A stretch of DNA of 64,000 nt. It comes from Aricia agestis (lineage: Eukaryota > Arthropoda > Insecta > Lepidoptera > Lycaenidae). Each line of letters starts with the position of its first letter. Within the stretch, counting starts at the first letter, position 1. Under the pieces are notes generated by a model, which searched no databases, had not been told where the DNA came from, and saw nothing but the letters and a program-made list of their open reading frames with translations. Of the stretch, positions 55,706 to 64,000 are shown piece by piece. The position numbers were made by a program, and so were the translations under genes. The stretch is from positions 4,035,001 to 4,099,000 of the forward strand of contig NC_056427.1 of NCBI RefSeq assembly GCF_905147365.1, in the 5' to 3' direction.

Positions 55706-57329
55706 CAGGCCCTTACTTAGGCTGTTTGCTCCGTAGTATGTTATTTATATTTTAGGGTAGATAATAGATTGTATCATTAAATTTTCATTTCCTTTAAAAA
55801 GATGCCAATTACATTTTAAAATTCGAACACTCGGGCGTATTGACCACAGACTCAATTAATAAAAGCCATCATGGCCGTTTAAGCATTTAAAATTCGAACG
55901 TGGTTAAATTGCGAATGTTTTTTTTGTATAATTTTTAAGCAGAGGCAAATGTAAAGTTATTTTTCTTTTTAGATATTTGCAAGTAAACCCTACAATTTAA
56001 TATAATCTATTCGCAAAAAATAGATTTATTGACCGAATAAATACCATGTTCTTACAGAAAACATGGGAATATTTAGTTGGGCCGTAAACCCTTACTCCTA
56101 TCTAATAAAAAGATTCCAACTGTGTATACTTCACAGATACACTATGTTTTGAGTAGTTTGTCCTCTCACCCAACGAAATCTCGTCCCGAAAGGACGAGTT
56201 TCTGAGACGGTAATTTTGCCCTAGTCTATTAAACGATTTTTCTCGATTAAGTATACAATAAGTGGTATTAAGACTTTATGGTGTGTAATTTATATAATAA
56301 TATGTAAAAGTAACAACGATGAAATATATTTTTTTCTCCATTATTGTATGAGCTGTATGTTAGGGCTTTTACTTATAGAAACAATGTTGTCTAAACTCTA
56401 AACAAAAATCTTTCAGCTCTGCTACTTTCACAGTAAACTCTATACATGGGACATATTATACACATTACACACCCTAAAGTATTCTAGTTTGTTTTGTTGC
56501 AACATATAGGTATGTAGTAAAATCGCCTACCATTATACGATTGGCCCATTCTATAAAAGGAACACGTGGTTAAGCGTTTTATTTTTTAATTAGACGAAGC
56601 ATTCGGGTCAAAGCAATTAAGTTCTTTTATTTTGGCTGGCAGTGCCAAAATTTGGAAAAAGTTGAATTGCCGCCAAGCACGTTAGATTAACTGATGTTAA
56701 AAGTTGGCAACTGGCACCTTGCCAGTTCGTTTAGGACCTGATTTACTGGCGATGCCAGACATGTCTGAAATGTCATAACTTATATCCTGCGACATCATTT
56801 TTATAGTTCAAGAAAGTGTAAGGGTTTACACAAAGACAAGACAGAAAAAACGGGAAAATTGAACTTTATTTACTGTACAATAAGACACACTGTTCGCAAG
56901 ATTTTGAGTCACAAAATTGAAATGATATAATTATCGCCTTCGGTGTTTCGCCTGCTTTGCAAGTCTCATATTAAAAACATGGCCTCATCACGTTGTCATA
57001 TTGAACGACCCTTATAGTAAGTTGGTCCTAAGCTCAAATTACTTTTTTGATTTCAAATTTTATATTATACATTAACGTGTGCTTTTTATTTAAACATGTT
57101 TTTAAAATTAAATCTCTCACTTTTTCCTAACTTCATTGCATCATTTTTGTTTTACAAAAAAAAAAAAACTATACGTCAAATCTTCTACATTATGGCGCCA
57201 AAACAACAGGAATTGGCGGTAAACGTCATAAGGGTGCGAATTCGTTTTTATTAGTCGACCGCAAGTTGCCGTAGCTACATCATTTATTATTGAGACAAAC
57301 TGTATACAGGTGGTTCAAAAATATCATAC
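55706..57329. other. Intergenic; decayed REP-9 and a SINE-1 scrap
   Basis: 56033-56066 (ACCGAATAAATACCATGTTC) resembles SINE-1. 56260-56520 is a degenerate REP-9 foldback (TAAAGTATTCTAGTTTGTTT). No supported gene in 1.6 kb. Confidence 0.5.
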
Positions 57330-57571
57330 TGTTTATTCTTAGGAAGCGTGATTTATGTAGAAATACTAATTTGCACACAAAACCAGTCTACAAGTAAATT
57401 TACAACTTTTATTCATATGTTAATATGTAAGATTTACACTTATTGAAAATATCTTCTTGAGGTTCGATTCATTGACAAGATGGCGGCGCGGAGGCGGAAA
57501 CGCAAGCGTTGGGATCGACGCGCTAGTGATGGGATGGTCGCGCTAGTGATGTCTCGCGTTGGGCGTAGACA
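57330..57571 (-). repeat. 3' LTR of the BEL/Pao element
   Basis: It begins TGTTTATTCTTAGGAAGCGT on the plus strand and ends GGGCGTAGACA. It carries ~72 bp (57366-57437) absent from the other LTR. Confidence 0.83.
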
Positions 57572-57785
57572 TACTCCGGGCCGGGTTAAAGTGACGAGGC
57601 AGCTGGTGAGTTTCTTTCCAGGTGCTGCGGGGTCACCTCCAAGTAGGTGTAGGTGTAGTCATCGTTAAAGGTAAGTTTGCAGCTAGATATCTTGTAGAAA
57701 GTAGTTGTAGAATATAGTTTGCTGTAGTTAAGTAGTAGAGTTTATTGCAGGTTTCCAGTGAGCTTCTTGATGCTGTCATTAGTAT

Positions 57786-58673
57786 TTAGTTTTCATTTGG
57801 TAGTGGGCAGAGACGAGTGAGAGCTCTGCGTATTGTTCCTCTCGCTGTCCTTATATCAGCGACACGCGAGATTCCGTCCTTTCCAGGAATAAGTTTCTCA
57901 ATGCGTCCGAGGCGCCAACTGAGGGGCTGGACGTTGTCCTCTTGTATCAAGACCATGTCATTTACTTGTAGCGTATTCATGTTTCGCTTCCATTTTGTAC
58001 GCTGTTGCAGCTCGCTGATGTATTCGTGTTGCCAGCGTTGCCAGAATTGTTGGCGCATCCTCTCGATCGTTTCATAGCGGGACCGGCTGGGGCGTGTGTC
58101 GTCAATGGCAGGCGTCGGTACCGATGTTAGCGGCCGGCCGATTATGAAGTGGGCAGGGGAGAGAGGAAGGTAGTCTGTAGGATGGGAAGATAGTGGGGAC
58201 AGCGGGCGACTATTCATTATGCCTTCGACCTGTGCGAAAAGTGTGGACAACTCTTCGAAAGTAAGATTGGAATTGCCCATAACTCTTTTGATATGGTGCT
58301 TTGCCGATTTTATGCCGGCCTCTGCCAGACCAGAGAAATGTGGAGCGTAAGGGGGATGAAAATTGAACTTTATGTGTAAGTTAGTTGCAAGATCAGATAT
58401 AGCATTAGAATTGTTTTTAAGAAATTGACCTACTTCTTTAGAAGCTGCAGTGAAGTTTCGACCATTGTCGCAAAATATTTCAAGTGGCTTCCCCCTCCGG
58501 GAGATGAATCGACGCAAGCTGAGTAAAAAGGCGTCTTTAGATAATTCGCTTACCGCCTCTAGGTGTACACATTTATAGGCTTGACAGATAAATAGACACA
58601 GATAGCATTTGGAGAGGCGAGCGCCACGACCCTTCTTACTTGAAATATTGAACGGTCCTGTCACGGTCGCCAA
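57786..58673 (-). pseudogene. BEL/Pao integrase C-terminal polyprotein fragment, first catalytic Asp missing
   Basis: A 295-codon open frame. GPFNISSKKGRG then KCYLCLFIC and KCVHLEAV are typical of the BEL/Pao integrase core. The second catalytic Asp is D69 (EIFCDNGRNF) and Glu is E118 (SGLAEAGIKSAKHH). The usual first Asp just before TGPF is absent because residues 1-5 come from LTR leader sequence. The C-terminus has the W-rich family domain (QPLSWRLGRIEKLIPG). It opens on TTG, not ATG. Otherwise intact, so the deletion is probably young or was a mobilised deletion form. Confidence 0.88.
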
Positions 58674-58674
58674 A

Positions 58675-58844
58675 TGTTTATTCTTAGGAAGCGTGATTTA
58701 TGTAGAAATAACTTATTGAAAATATCTTCTTGAGGTTCGATTCATTGACAAGATGGCGGCACGGAGGCGGAAATGCAAGCGTTGGGATCGACGCGCTAGT
58801 GATGGGATGGTCGTGCTAGTGATGTCTCGCGTTGGGCGTAGACA
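58675..58844 (-). repeat. 5' LTR of the BEL/Pao element
   Basis: 170 bp, differing from the 3' LTR by the ~72 bp segment and a few substitutions. It contains GATGGCGGCACGGAGGCGGA. Confidence 0.83.
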
Positions 58845-58994
58845 TATACTAATATTAAAAATACCCAGGTGTCTGTGTGCCTTGCCCATTAACAGATAAG
58901 CCGCTGAAACGATTTTCATAGAATCTGGTACGGAAATACTTTGAACCCGGAGTTTTTTTTTCTCCCGGTGCTAGTCGATGTAGTCAGTGTTCTG
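58845..58994 (+). repeat. REP-4-like fragment beside the LTR
   Basis: ATACTAATATTAAAAATACC, GCCGCTGAAACGATTTTCAT, GGTACGGAAATACTTTGAAC and CCCGGTGC. Confidence 0.5.
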
Positions 58995-59270
58995 GTTTCG
59001 CTAATAATTGCTTTGAAATGAAACTGAGGGAGAACTGCAAGGCGTGCAAATGTGATAACTTAACAACTCAAACAGTTCTGCACTGCCTCACAGAATGTCC
59101 CATGTACGGAACACTGTGAAGGGAAACAGAAGAAGAAATAGACAAAGTCATAACAACAGACACCATTAGAGATATAATGAAGAATAAAAAACACAGACCG
59201 AGTTTCATGAAGATGGCAAGGAAGATTGTTGAGCAAGTGGCAAAAAGCAATATACTTATTGCTGTGTCAA
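58995..59270 (+). pseudogene. LINE reverse-transcriptase C-terminus, CCHC remnant
   Basis: The frame from about 58997 reads ENCKACKCDNLTTQTVLHCL, then TECPMYGTL: C-x2-C...H-x4-C, the zinc-knuckle-like end of R1/jockey-type ORF2 proteins. An in-frame TGA follows GTL, after which EEEIDKVITTDTIRDIM still reads protein-like. Decayed, without an upstream RT domain. Confidence 0.6.
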
Positions 59271-59863
59271 CCCAGAGTAGGACATATTATTACGATAGTT
59301 TTTAGTAGCAATATTGACATGCCTATTATAGTCGCTAATATTGACATGCCACTTGGCATACTGTGTGTCACTTCCTAGTTAAAACCATTTTTGCATCATA
59401 ACCATAAAATTGTTCTTGATAATTTCAACAGACAAGTTCGAATTCAAAAATACAAGTTTTCTTCGCCTATTTGAAAAATGAGGGCAACGCCGCTATAGTT
59501 TATTCTTCAAAAAAATAAGAGAAATCTAAAACACTCTGTATAAGACGAATCTTTTTCACAATTACATATTTCTATCCGAGCCGGGAGATTTCTCAGGAGA
59601 CACAGGGTGTTACATTTCTAATGCTGTTTTTGTGTTCGATGAGCGCTCGAGAGGTTATGATAGTTTTTGTGCAAGAGAAAAAATATACTTAGTTTTAAAC
59701 ACATTCGAATGTGTTTTTTTTGAAAAATCATATAACATATTAAAATATAAGTAATAAGTAAGGTATTTTTGGTAAATATTTATACTTAGTTCTATTTTTA
59801 TCAATATTAATTTTTCGTAGTATTTTCTTCATTCTTCTGCGTAGTGTGTATTTTGAGTTAACT
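59271..59863. other. No gene seen
   Basis: AT-rich intergenic DNA. Confidence 0.45.
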
Positions 59864-60235
59864 AGCTAAAAGCCGAGCTTTATGAGGGCTCGCGTCCTCA
59901 CACCTTGACTGACTGATGATAACACATCTACAGATAAATAAAAAATACTATGTTAAAGTACAAATCAATAGGCGTGATAGTTTTACCGTAAAGTGTACCA
60001 CAAAATGTACAGATTGTGAGATATACTAGGACCGGTATAAATAGTCAAGAAAAAATAGATGCATCTTGGTCTCAAGACAAGATTCAGGCTCTGTGATTGG
60101 TTGGCTGTCAAAATTTGGACCAATCACAGAGCCGAACCGCGTCTTGAGACTGGGTCGCATCTTAAGTACTGACTATTTATACCGGCCTAGGACTCGCTTC
60201 GCTCGCAGCGCTCTGATTTAGAAATTGAAAAACAC
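59864..60235. mobile_element. REP-10 fragment and a CTAGGACCGGTATAAATAGT MITE
   Basis: 59864-59960: AACTAGCTAAAAGCCGAGCT, CTCACACCTTGACTGACTGA. 60025-60192: ACCGGTATAAATAGTCA and TGACTATTTATACCGGCC form the termini; inside, CAGGCTCTGTGATTGGTTGG pairs with CCAATCACAGAGCCGAACC and TCTTGGTCTCAAGAC with GTCTTGAGACTGGG. Confidence 0.72.
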
Positions 60236-60295
60236 ACACACACACACCCATACACACACATACACAGACATACACACACCCACACTCACATACTT
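60235..60295. repeat. CA-rich microsatellite
   Basis: Interrupted ACACACACACACACACCCATAC-type sequence. Confidence 0.85.
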
Positions 60296-60956
60296 TCTTT
60301 ATATTCTTTGTTTATAATAGCACTGAATGGCCGTTACACACCATCAGTTGATTTGCATTTCCTTCCACTGGTCCTATATTAATTAATTATACCAATCCCA
60401 TGTGGGCGCTTATCATTATTAATTAAAGAAGTGAAAAATACGGGCACTTAGAATAATTACTTTCGATAACGGTCGAAAGAACAAGTTTGTGTACGTACGT
60501 GGCAGAGTACATAGAAATGTGTACACTGACCTGCCATTATTTGGTTTTAAATAGCCTTTTCTTATTCTAAGACATCTTGGACGAGCTAAGTTTTAAGTTT
60601 ACTAAAATTACATAATAATGTTATATTGAAAAACCATTCGTAAGAATTGTCAGAAAAGTATTTCGTAAGAATCGTACATTTTTGAAGGATATATTATTAT
60701 TTTGTCAATAAACATACATAGTATTGCTATATAAAACTCGGTCTGAACATATAAATATGTTATGGCCCCTGCGACATTCATACGTTACAATTTGCTGAGT
60801 AAAATTCAAATGGAGGGGCACCCGGGTGGGCAGTTCACTGGTTGACTAGTTCTAGATGGGTGTGGGACGAGTTGGACACTGTAGCGATTGTATGTTGGGG
60901 CCTTATTACTCGGTATATTTGAAAATATATAAGGCCATAAAATTGTATTATTAATT
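60296..60956. other. No gene seen
   Basis: AT-rich, no match inside the window. Confidence 0.45.
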
Positions 60957-61155
60957 AGTACCTGGATGACCGAGCTTTGCTCGGTATAGCAAACACTCAT
61001 TGACTTCGTGTTACTTAATAACGCCATCTGCTGGTCGTTAAAACAATTAGTTGCTCTCATAATAGTATTATTATTCGCCAATAGATGTCAGGAAGAGTCA
61101 TATTTTTCAGTTTATCGATTATCGATAAAACACGAATAAAAACACATTTTCTGAG
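60957..61155 (+). repeat. REP-7 copy, 3'-truncated
   Basis: TAGTACCTGGATGACCGAGC through TATCGATTATCGATAAAACA, stopping at ACACATTTTCTGA. Confidence 0.75.
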
Positions 61156-61269
61156 TATTGCTAAAAACGCTACCTCCTTTAACTTAAAAGCTAATTTTCA
61201 TAGAAGTGCTCTGCTCTCGTAAACGTATGCTGTACAAAGGTTCAATAGCTAAAGTCAACCTCATGCCCG

Positions 61270-61600
61270 CTACACACGTTCAAATAGCTTCAACATTCAA
61301 CAACGAACATCTAATATCCAACATCGAACAACAACGAACAACCAACATCCACTGTTCAAAGTTCTACATCGAAAAACGAACATCCAACATTTGTTGTTCA
61401 ATCAACATCGAAAATCTATCAACCAACAACAAACATCAATCAATAATGGACAACTTAAAGCCAACAACCAACAACGAACAACAAACATCAATCAAAAATC
61501 AACAACCAATAGCCAAAACCCAGCAACGAACAACAAACATACAACAACGAACATCATTTCAAAAAAATTCAAAAACCGATTCCAGTCGGCGCAATTATAA
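61270..61600 (+). repeat. AACAACGAAC/ACATC low-complexity array
   Basis: AACAACGAACA, CCAACATC and AACATCGAA words recur without a fixed period. A 133-codon frame is open because of this composition. Confidence 0.75.
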
Positions 61601-61837
61601 TAGTTGAACAAACTTGCACCCCCATTTTTTTACCCCCGTTAAAAAAAATTGCGGAAAAATGTACAGCTTCCGCGCTCTAAGTGGCGGGCTATATTTCTTA
61701 TAGATACGTATAAATATTTCAAGTTCTATTATTACCTGATTTGCATCTAAAGTCAGGGATCAGAAACCTCAAACCCGTTTTAAGATTGCACCTGCTGCTA
61801 AGAGCCAATAGCCACGCCTTCTTCATTATAGACTTAC

Positions 61838-62045
61838 TAGATGACGCCTGCAACTCCATTGCGCCGAAATTAGTTTATCGCGTAGGAACCGTACATTTTT
61901 TCGGGGATAAAAAGTATCCTGGCCTTTTGGTGATTTAAAGAGTCTTTGAATCTTTCAGCAAAATTGGTGTAGTGGTTTGGACGTGAAAAGTTAACAGACG
62001 GACAGATAAACAGACACGCTTTCTCGTTTATAATATTAGTATTGA
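61838..62045 (-). repeat. REP-4 copy
   Basis: ACTAGATGACGCCTGCAACT, GGAACCGTACATTTTTTCGG, GGATAAAAAGTATCC, TTTATAATATTAGTATTGAT. Confidence 0.72.
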
Positions 62046-62154
62046 TATTTAAGCTGTGACTTCATCAGAGTCAAAAAGATGAATAATTTTCCCCTATTCA
62101 GTATTTTCCACCGATTTTTTGTTCCTATTGGTCGCAGTGTGATGTTATGTTAGC

Positions 62155-62305
62155 CTTTCTCGATAAATGGACTATCCAACACAAAAGTATTTTTCAATTC
62201 GAACCAGTAGTTTCTGAGATTAGCGCGTTCAAACAAACAAACAAATTCTTCAGTTTTATAGTATAAAACTATAGATTCCTAAGATTAGCGCGATCAAACA
62301 AACTC
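62155..62305 (+). repeat. REP-8b fragment
   Basis: CTCGATAAATGGACTATCCA, TTCGAACCAGTAGTTTCTGA, GATTAGCGCGTTCAAACAAA. Confidence 0.55.
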
Positions 62306-62356
62306 TTTAATAAGTACTGTATAATATAATATTCTTAATAATAAATACTATATACA

Positions 62357-62516
62357 TTTTTTTATGAAACAAGGGGGCAAACGAGCAAACAGGTCTCCTG
62401 ATGGAAAGCAACTTCCGTCGCCCATGGACACTCGCAGCATCAGAAGAGCTGCAGGTGCGTTGCCGGCCTTTTAAAAAGGAAAAGGTTAATAGGGGAGGGC
62501 AGGCCTCCGGTAAAAA
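62357..62516 (-). mobile_element. SINE-1 copy, 5'-truncated
   Basis: T-run, ATGAAACAAGGGGGCAAACG to AGGGCAGGCCTCCGGTAAA; the head is missing. Confidence 0.85.
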
Positions 62517-62924
62517 TATAATATAATATACACTTAGTATAGATTTCTCTGCCCCGTGATAAGTACTTGACATTTAAATCGGTAGTATTATACTACGTTT
62601 TGTAGTTAAATTCTAATTTTATTTATATTTTAGACAAAATTAATATAAACGGAACTCGTAAAAGTTAAATATAGAGTCATACAAACATTGATTAAACCAC
62701 TGAACTTTATAAACAAACTGTTGTTTATTATACGTAATAACCGGTTATAAGCTCGGTTAAATGTCCACAGTTAACTTTAACCGCGGTCAACTTTTGTTTT
62801 ACCGACTGATTAAATTAGTGTAATCGACGTGCTAAGCGATTTTAAGAAGCTTACTCATTGTATATAATTAAATAAAATATAGAAGGTATGACTGGCTGAA
62901 AAAACGGTAAAAAATAAACATTAT
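62517..62924. other. No gene seen
   Basis: AT-rich. Confidence 0.45.
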
Positions 62925-63020
62925 TTCTAAGTTTTAGCAATAAATTGCTAAAACTTAGAATGAAAGCGAAGGCATGATGATATTTAGGTAAACCTAAATA
63001 TTAACATGCCTTCGCTTTCA
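62925..63020. repeat. Two perfect hairpins back to back
   Basis: Hairpin 1: TTCTAAGTTTTAGCAA / TTGCTAAAACTTAGAA, loop TAAA (62925-62960). Hairpin 2: TGAAAGCGAAGGCATG / CATGCCTTCGCTTTCA with inner TATTTAGGT / ACCTAAATA (62961-63020). Confidence 0.92.
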
Positions 63021-63787
63021 AAAAGTACATCTCGTCCAAAGTATAACCTTAAATGCAACGACTCCTGTTAAAGCTTCTTACGACGTTTATAATAATATTA
63101 TAATATGACTTAATAAGGCACAGTAGGATCGTATTTTTTTATTACTGAATTAAATTGAACTAGTTAAAAATCCTGCAAAGCTACATTTCAATCTGCACTC
63201 AATAATAATTTGCGTGTCGTTTAAAATTTATATTTTTTCATAAAGTTTTCCAATTTTGGAAAATTTTAAATCTGCTGTGAAACAATTCATTCGCAAATCA
63301 GAAACAAAAATACAAATATTTCCTCTGAGTTTCTTTTTAAATTAATAAAAAAATTTACACTTTTTCAAAATTTACTGCTCGAGCCGCTTTCAAGTACTTT
63401 TAAAACTTTTTTTTAATAACAGACATGTCACATATTAATGATAATATTATTAAGACGAAATGACGCATTTCTTCTCGGACAATGTACAGTCTCCCTAACA
63501 TTGGTGGTGGGTTCATTATACTACAGTAATCAAGAGCGACGCGGGTTATACATAAAACTGGCGTCTGTCTGTACGTTTGCACCTAGGAGATATGTATATG
63601 TACGGTCGGCAAAATACTGTGTTAAGTATATTATGTTTAAATTTTAAAAATTATTATCAATATGAGTTTTTTTGAGGTGAAAACTTCTTTAGCGGCACTG
63701 TTTTGTTGGGATGAGTAAAAATATTAAACTAGTGTCAGAAGACCTGATTGATAATTCGTAAGATGCAGGAAAACAGACCGCGGGCGT
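63021..63787. other. No gene seen
   Basis: AT-rich; two short frames near 63400-63650 overlap on opposite strands and are not supported. Confidence 0.45.
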
Positions 63788-64000
63788 ATTTTTTAATGAA
63801 ATAAGGGTGCGATCGAGCAAATGCGTCATCTGGTCGAAAGCAACTTCCATCGCCCATGGACACTCGCAGCATTAGAAGAGCTGCTGGCTGCAGGTGCGTT
63901 ACTGGCCTTTTAAGGGGGAATAGGTGAGGGTAGCAAGCACTGTTTTACGCCGGTTTTCTGTGAGAACGTGGTATTTCTCCAGTCGAGCCGGCCCATTTGT
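63788..64000 (-). mobile_element. SINE-1 copy, cut by window end
   Basis: TTTTTTAATGAAATAAGGGT to CGAGCCGGCCCATTTGT, with a shortened C/T region. Confidence 0.85.

Larger units (their letters stand above)
57330..58844 (-). mobile_element. Internally deleted BEL/Pao LTR retrotransposon
   Basis: Directly repeated LTRs (57330-57571 and 58675-58844), each TG...CA, flank only the integrase end of pol. Flanks CATAC and TATAC are a near 5-bp duplication. On the minus strand the 5' LTR is followed by TTTGGCGACCGTGACAGGA and then directly by integrase codons; gag, protease, RT and RNase H are missing. Confidence 0.85.

Noticed and set aside
61206..61607. 133-codon Asn/Thr/Gln-rich frame
   Set aside because: Low-complexity AAC/CAA composition alone keeps the frame open.

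Overview
The window looks like nuclear DNA of a moth or butterfly (Lepidoptera). It is AT-rich and has compact exons separated by long introns. It is filled with many small repeats of the kinds I know from lepidopteran genomes: tRNA-headed SINEs, an abundant ~335 bp Metulj-like SINE, CTGT-rich dispersed repeats and many hairpin-forming MITEs. No bacterial-type operon, CRISPR array or rRNA is visible, and the tRNA-like sequences are SINE heads. Repeat names are recognised by eye; no database was searched.

The only host gene I can support is the 3' part of an immunoglobulin-superfamily adhesion receptor of the Roughest (IrreC)/Kirre (Dumbfounded)/Neph family, on the + strand from 2229 to 31530. 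Thirteen coding exons with mutually compatible splice phases give an unbroken 572-residue C-terminal part. It contains the end of one Ig domain (Ig3), two complete Ig domains (Ig4, Ig5), one transmembrane helix, and a cytoplasmic tail with a PPPY motif and a C-terminal T-H-V PDZ ligand. Earlier exons lie left of the window. A long AT-rich 3' UTR may reach an AATAAA at 36157.

Layout. 1-2228: SINE, a near-perfect 249 bp foldback and nested repeats in the upstream intron. 2229-31530: the receptor gene, with introns of 0.2-8.2 kb packed with SINEs and MITEs. 31531-36175: probable 3' UTR, poor in repeats. 36200-54600: intergenic mosaic of SINE-1/2/3 copies and nested MITEs, with CpG-rich foldbacks between 37.8 and 47.1 kb. 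54585-55705: a long-armed MITE interrupted by an ORF1-type LINE fragment. 57330-58844: an internally deleted BEL/Pao LTR element that keeps an integrase frame without its first catalytic Asp. 58995-59270: the decayed C-terminus of a LINE reverse transcriptase. 59.8-64 kb: more MITEs, low-complexity DNA and SINEs.

The points most worth a second look are: a tandem duplication of an exon end with its splice donor (2300-2990); two in-frame alternative acceptors (exons 5 and 10); a 93-bp minisatellite abutting the exon 10 donor; long hairpin MITEs inside transcribed introns; antisense SINE-1 copies next to exons; and several short perfect hairpins with no obvious parent element. I found no clear new multi-gene system.
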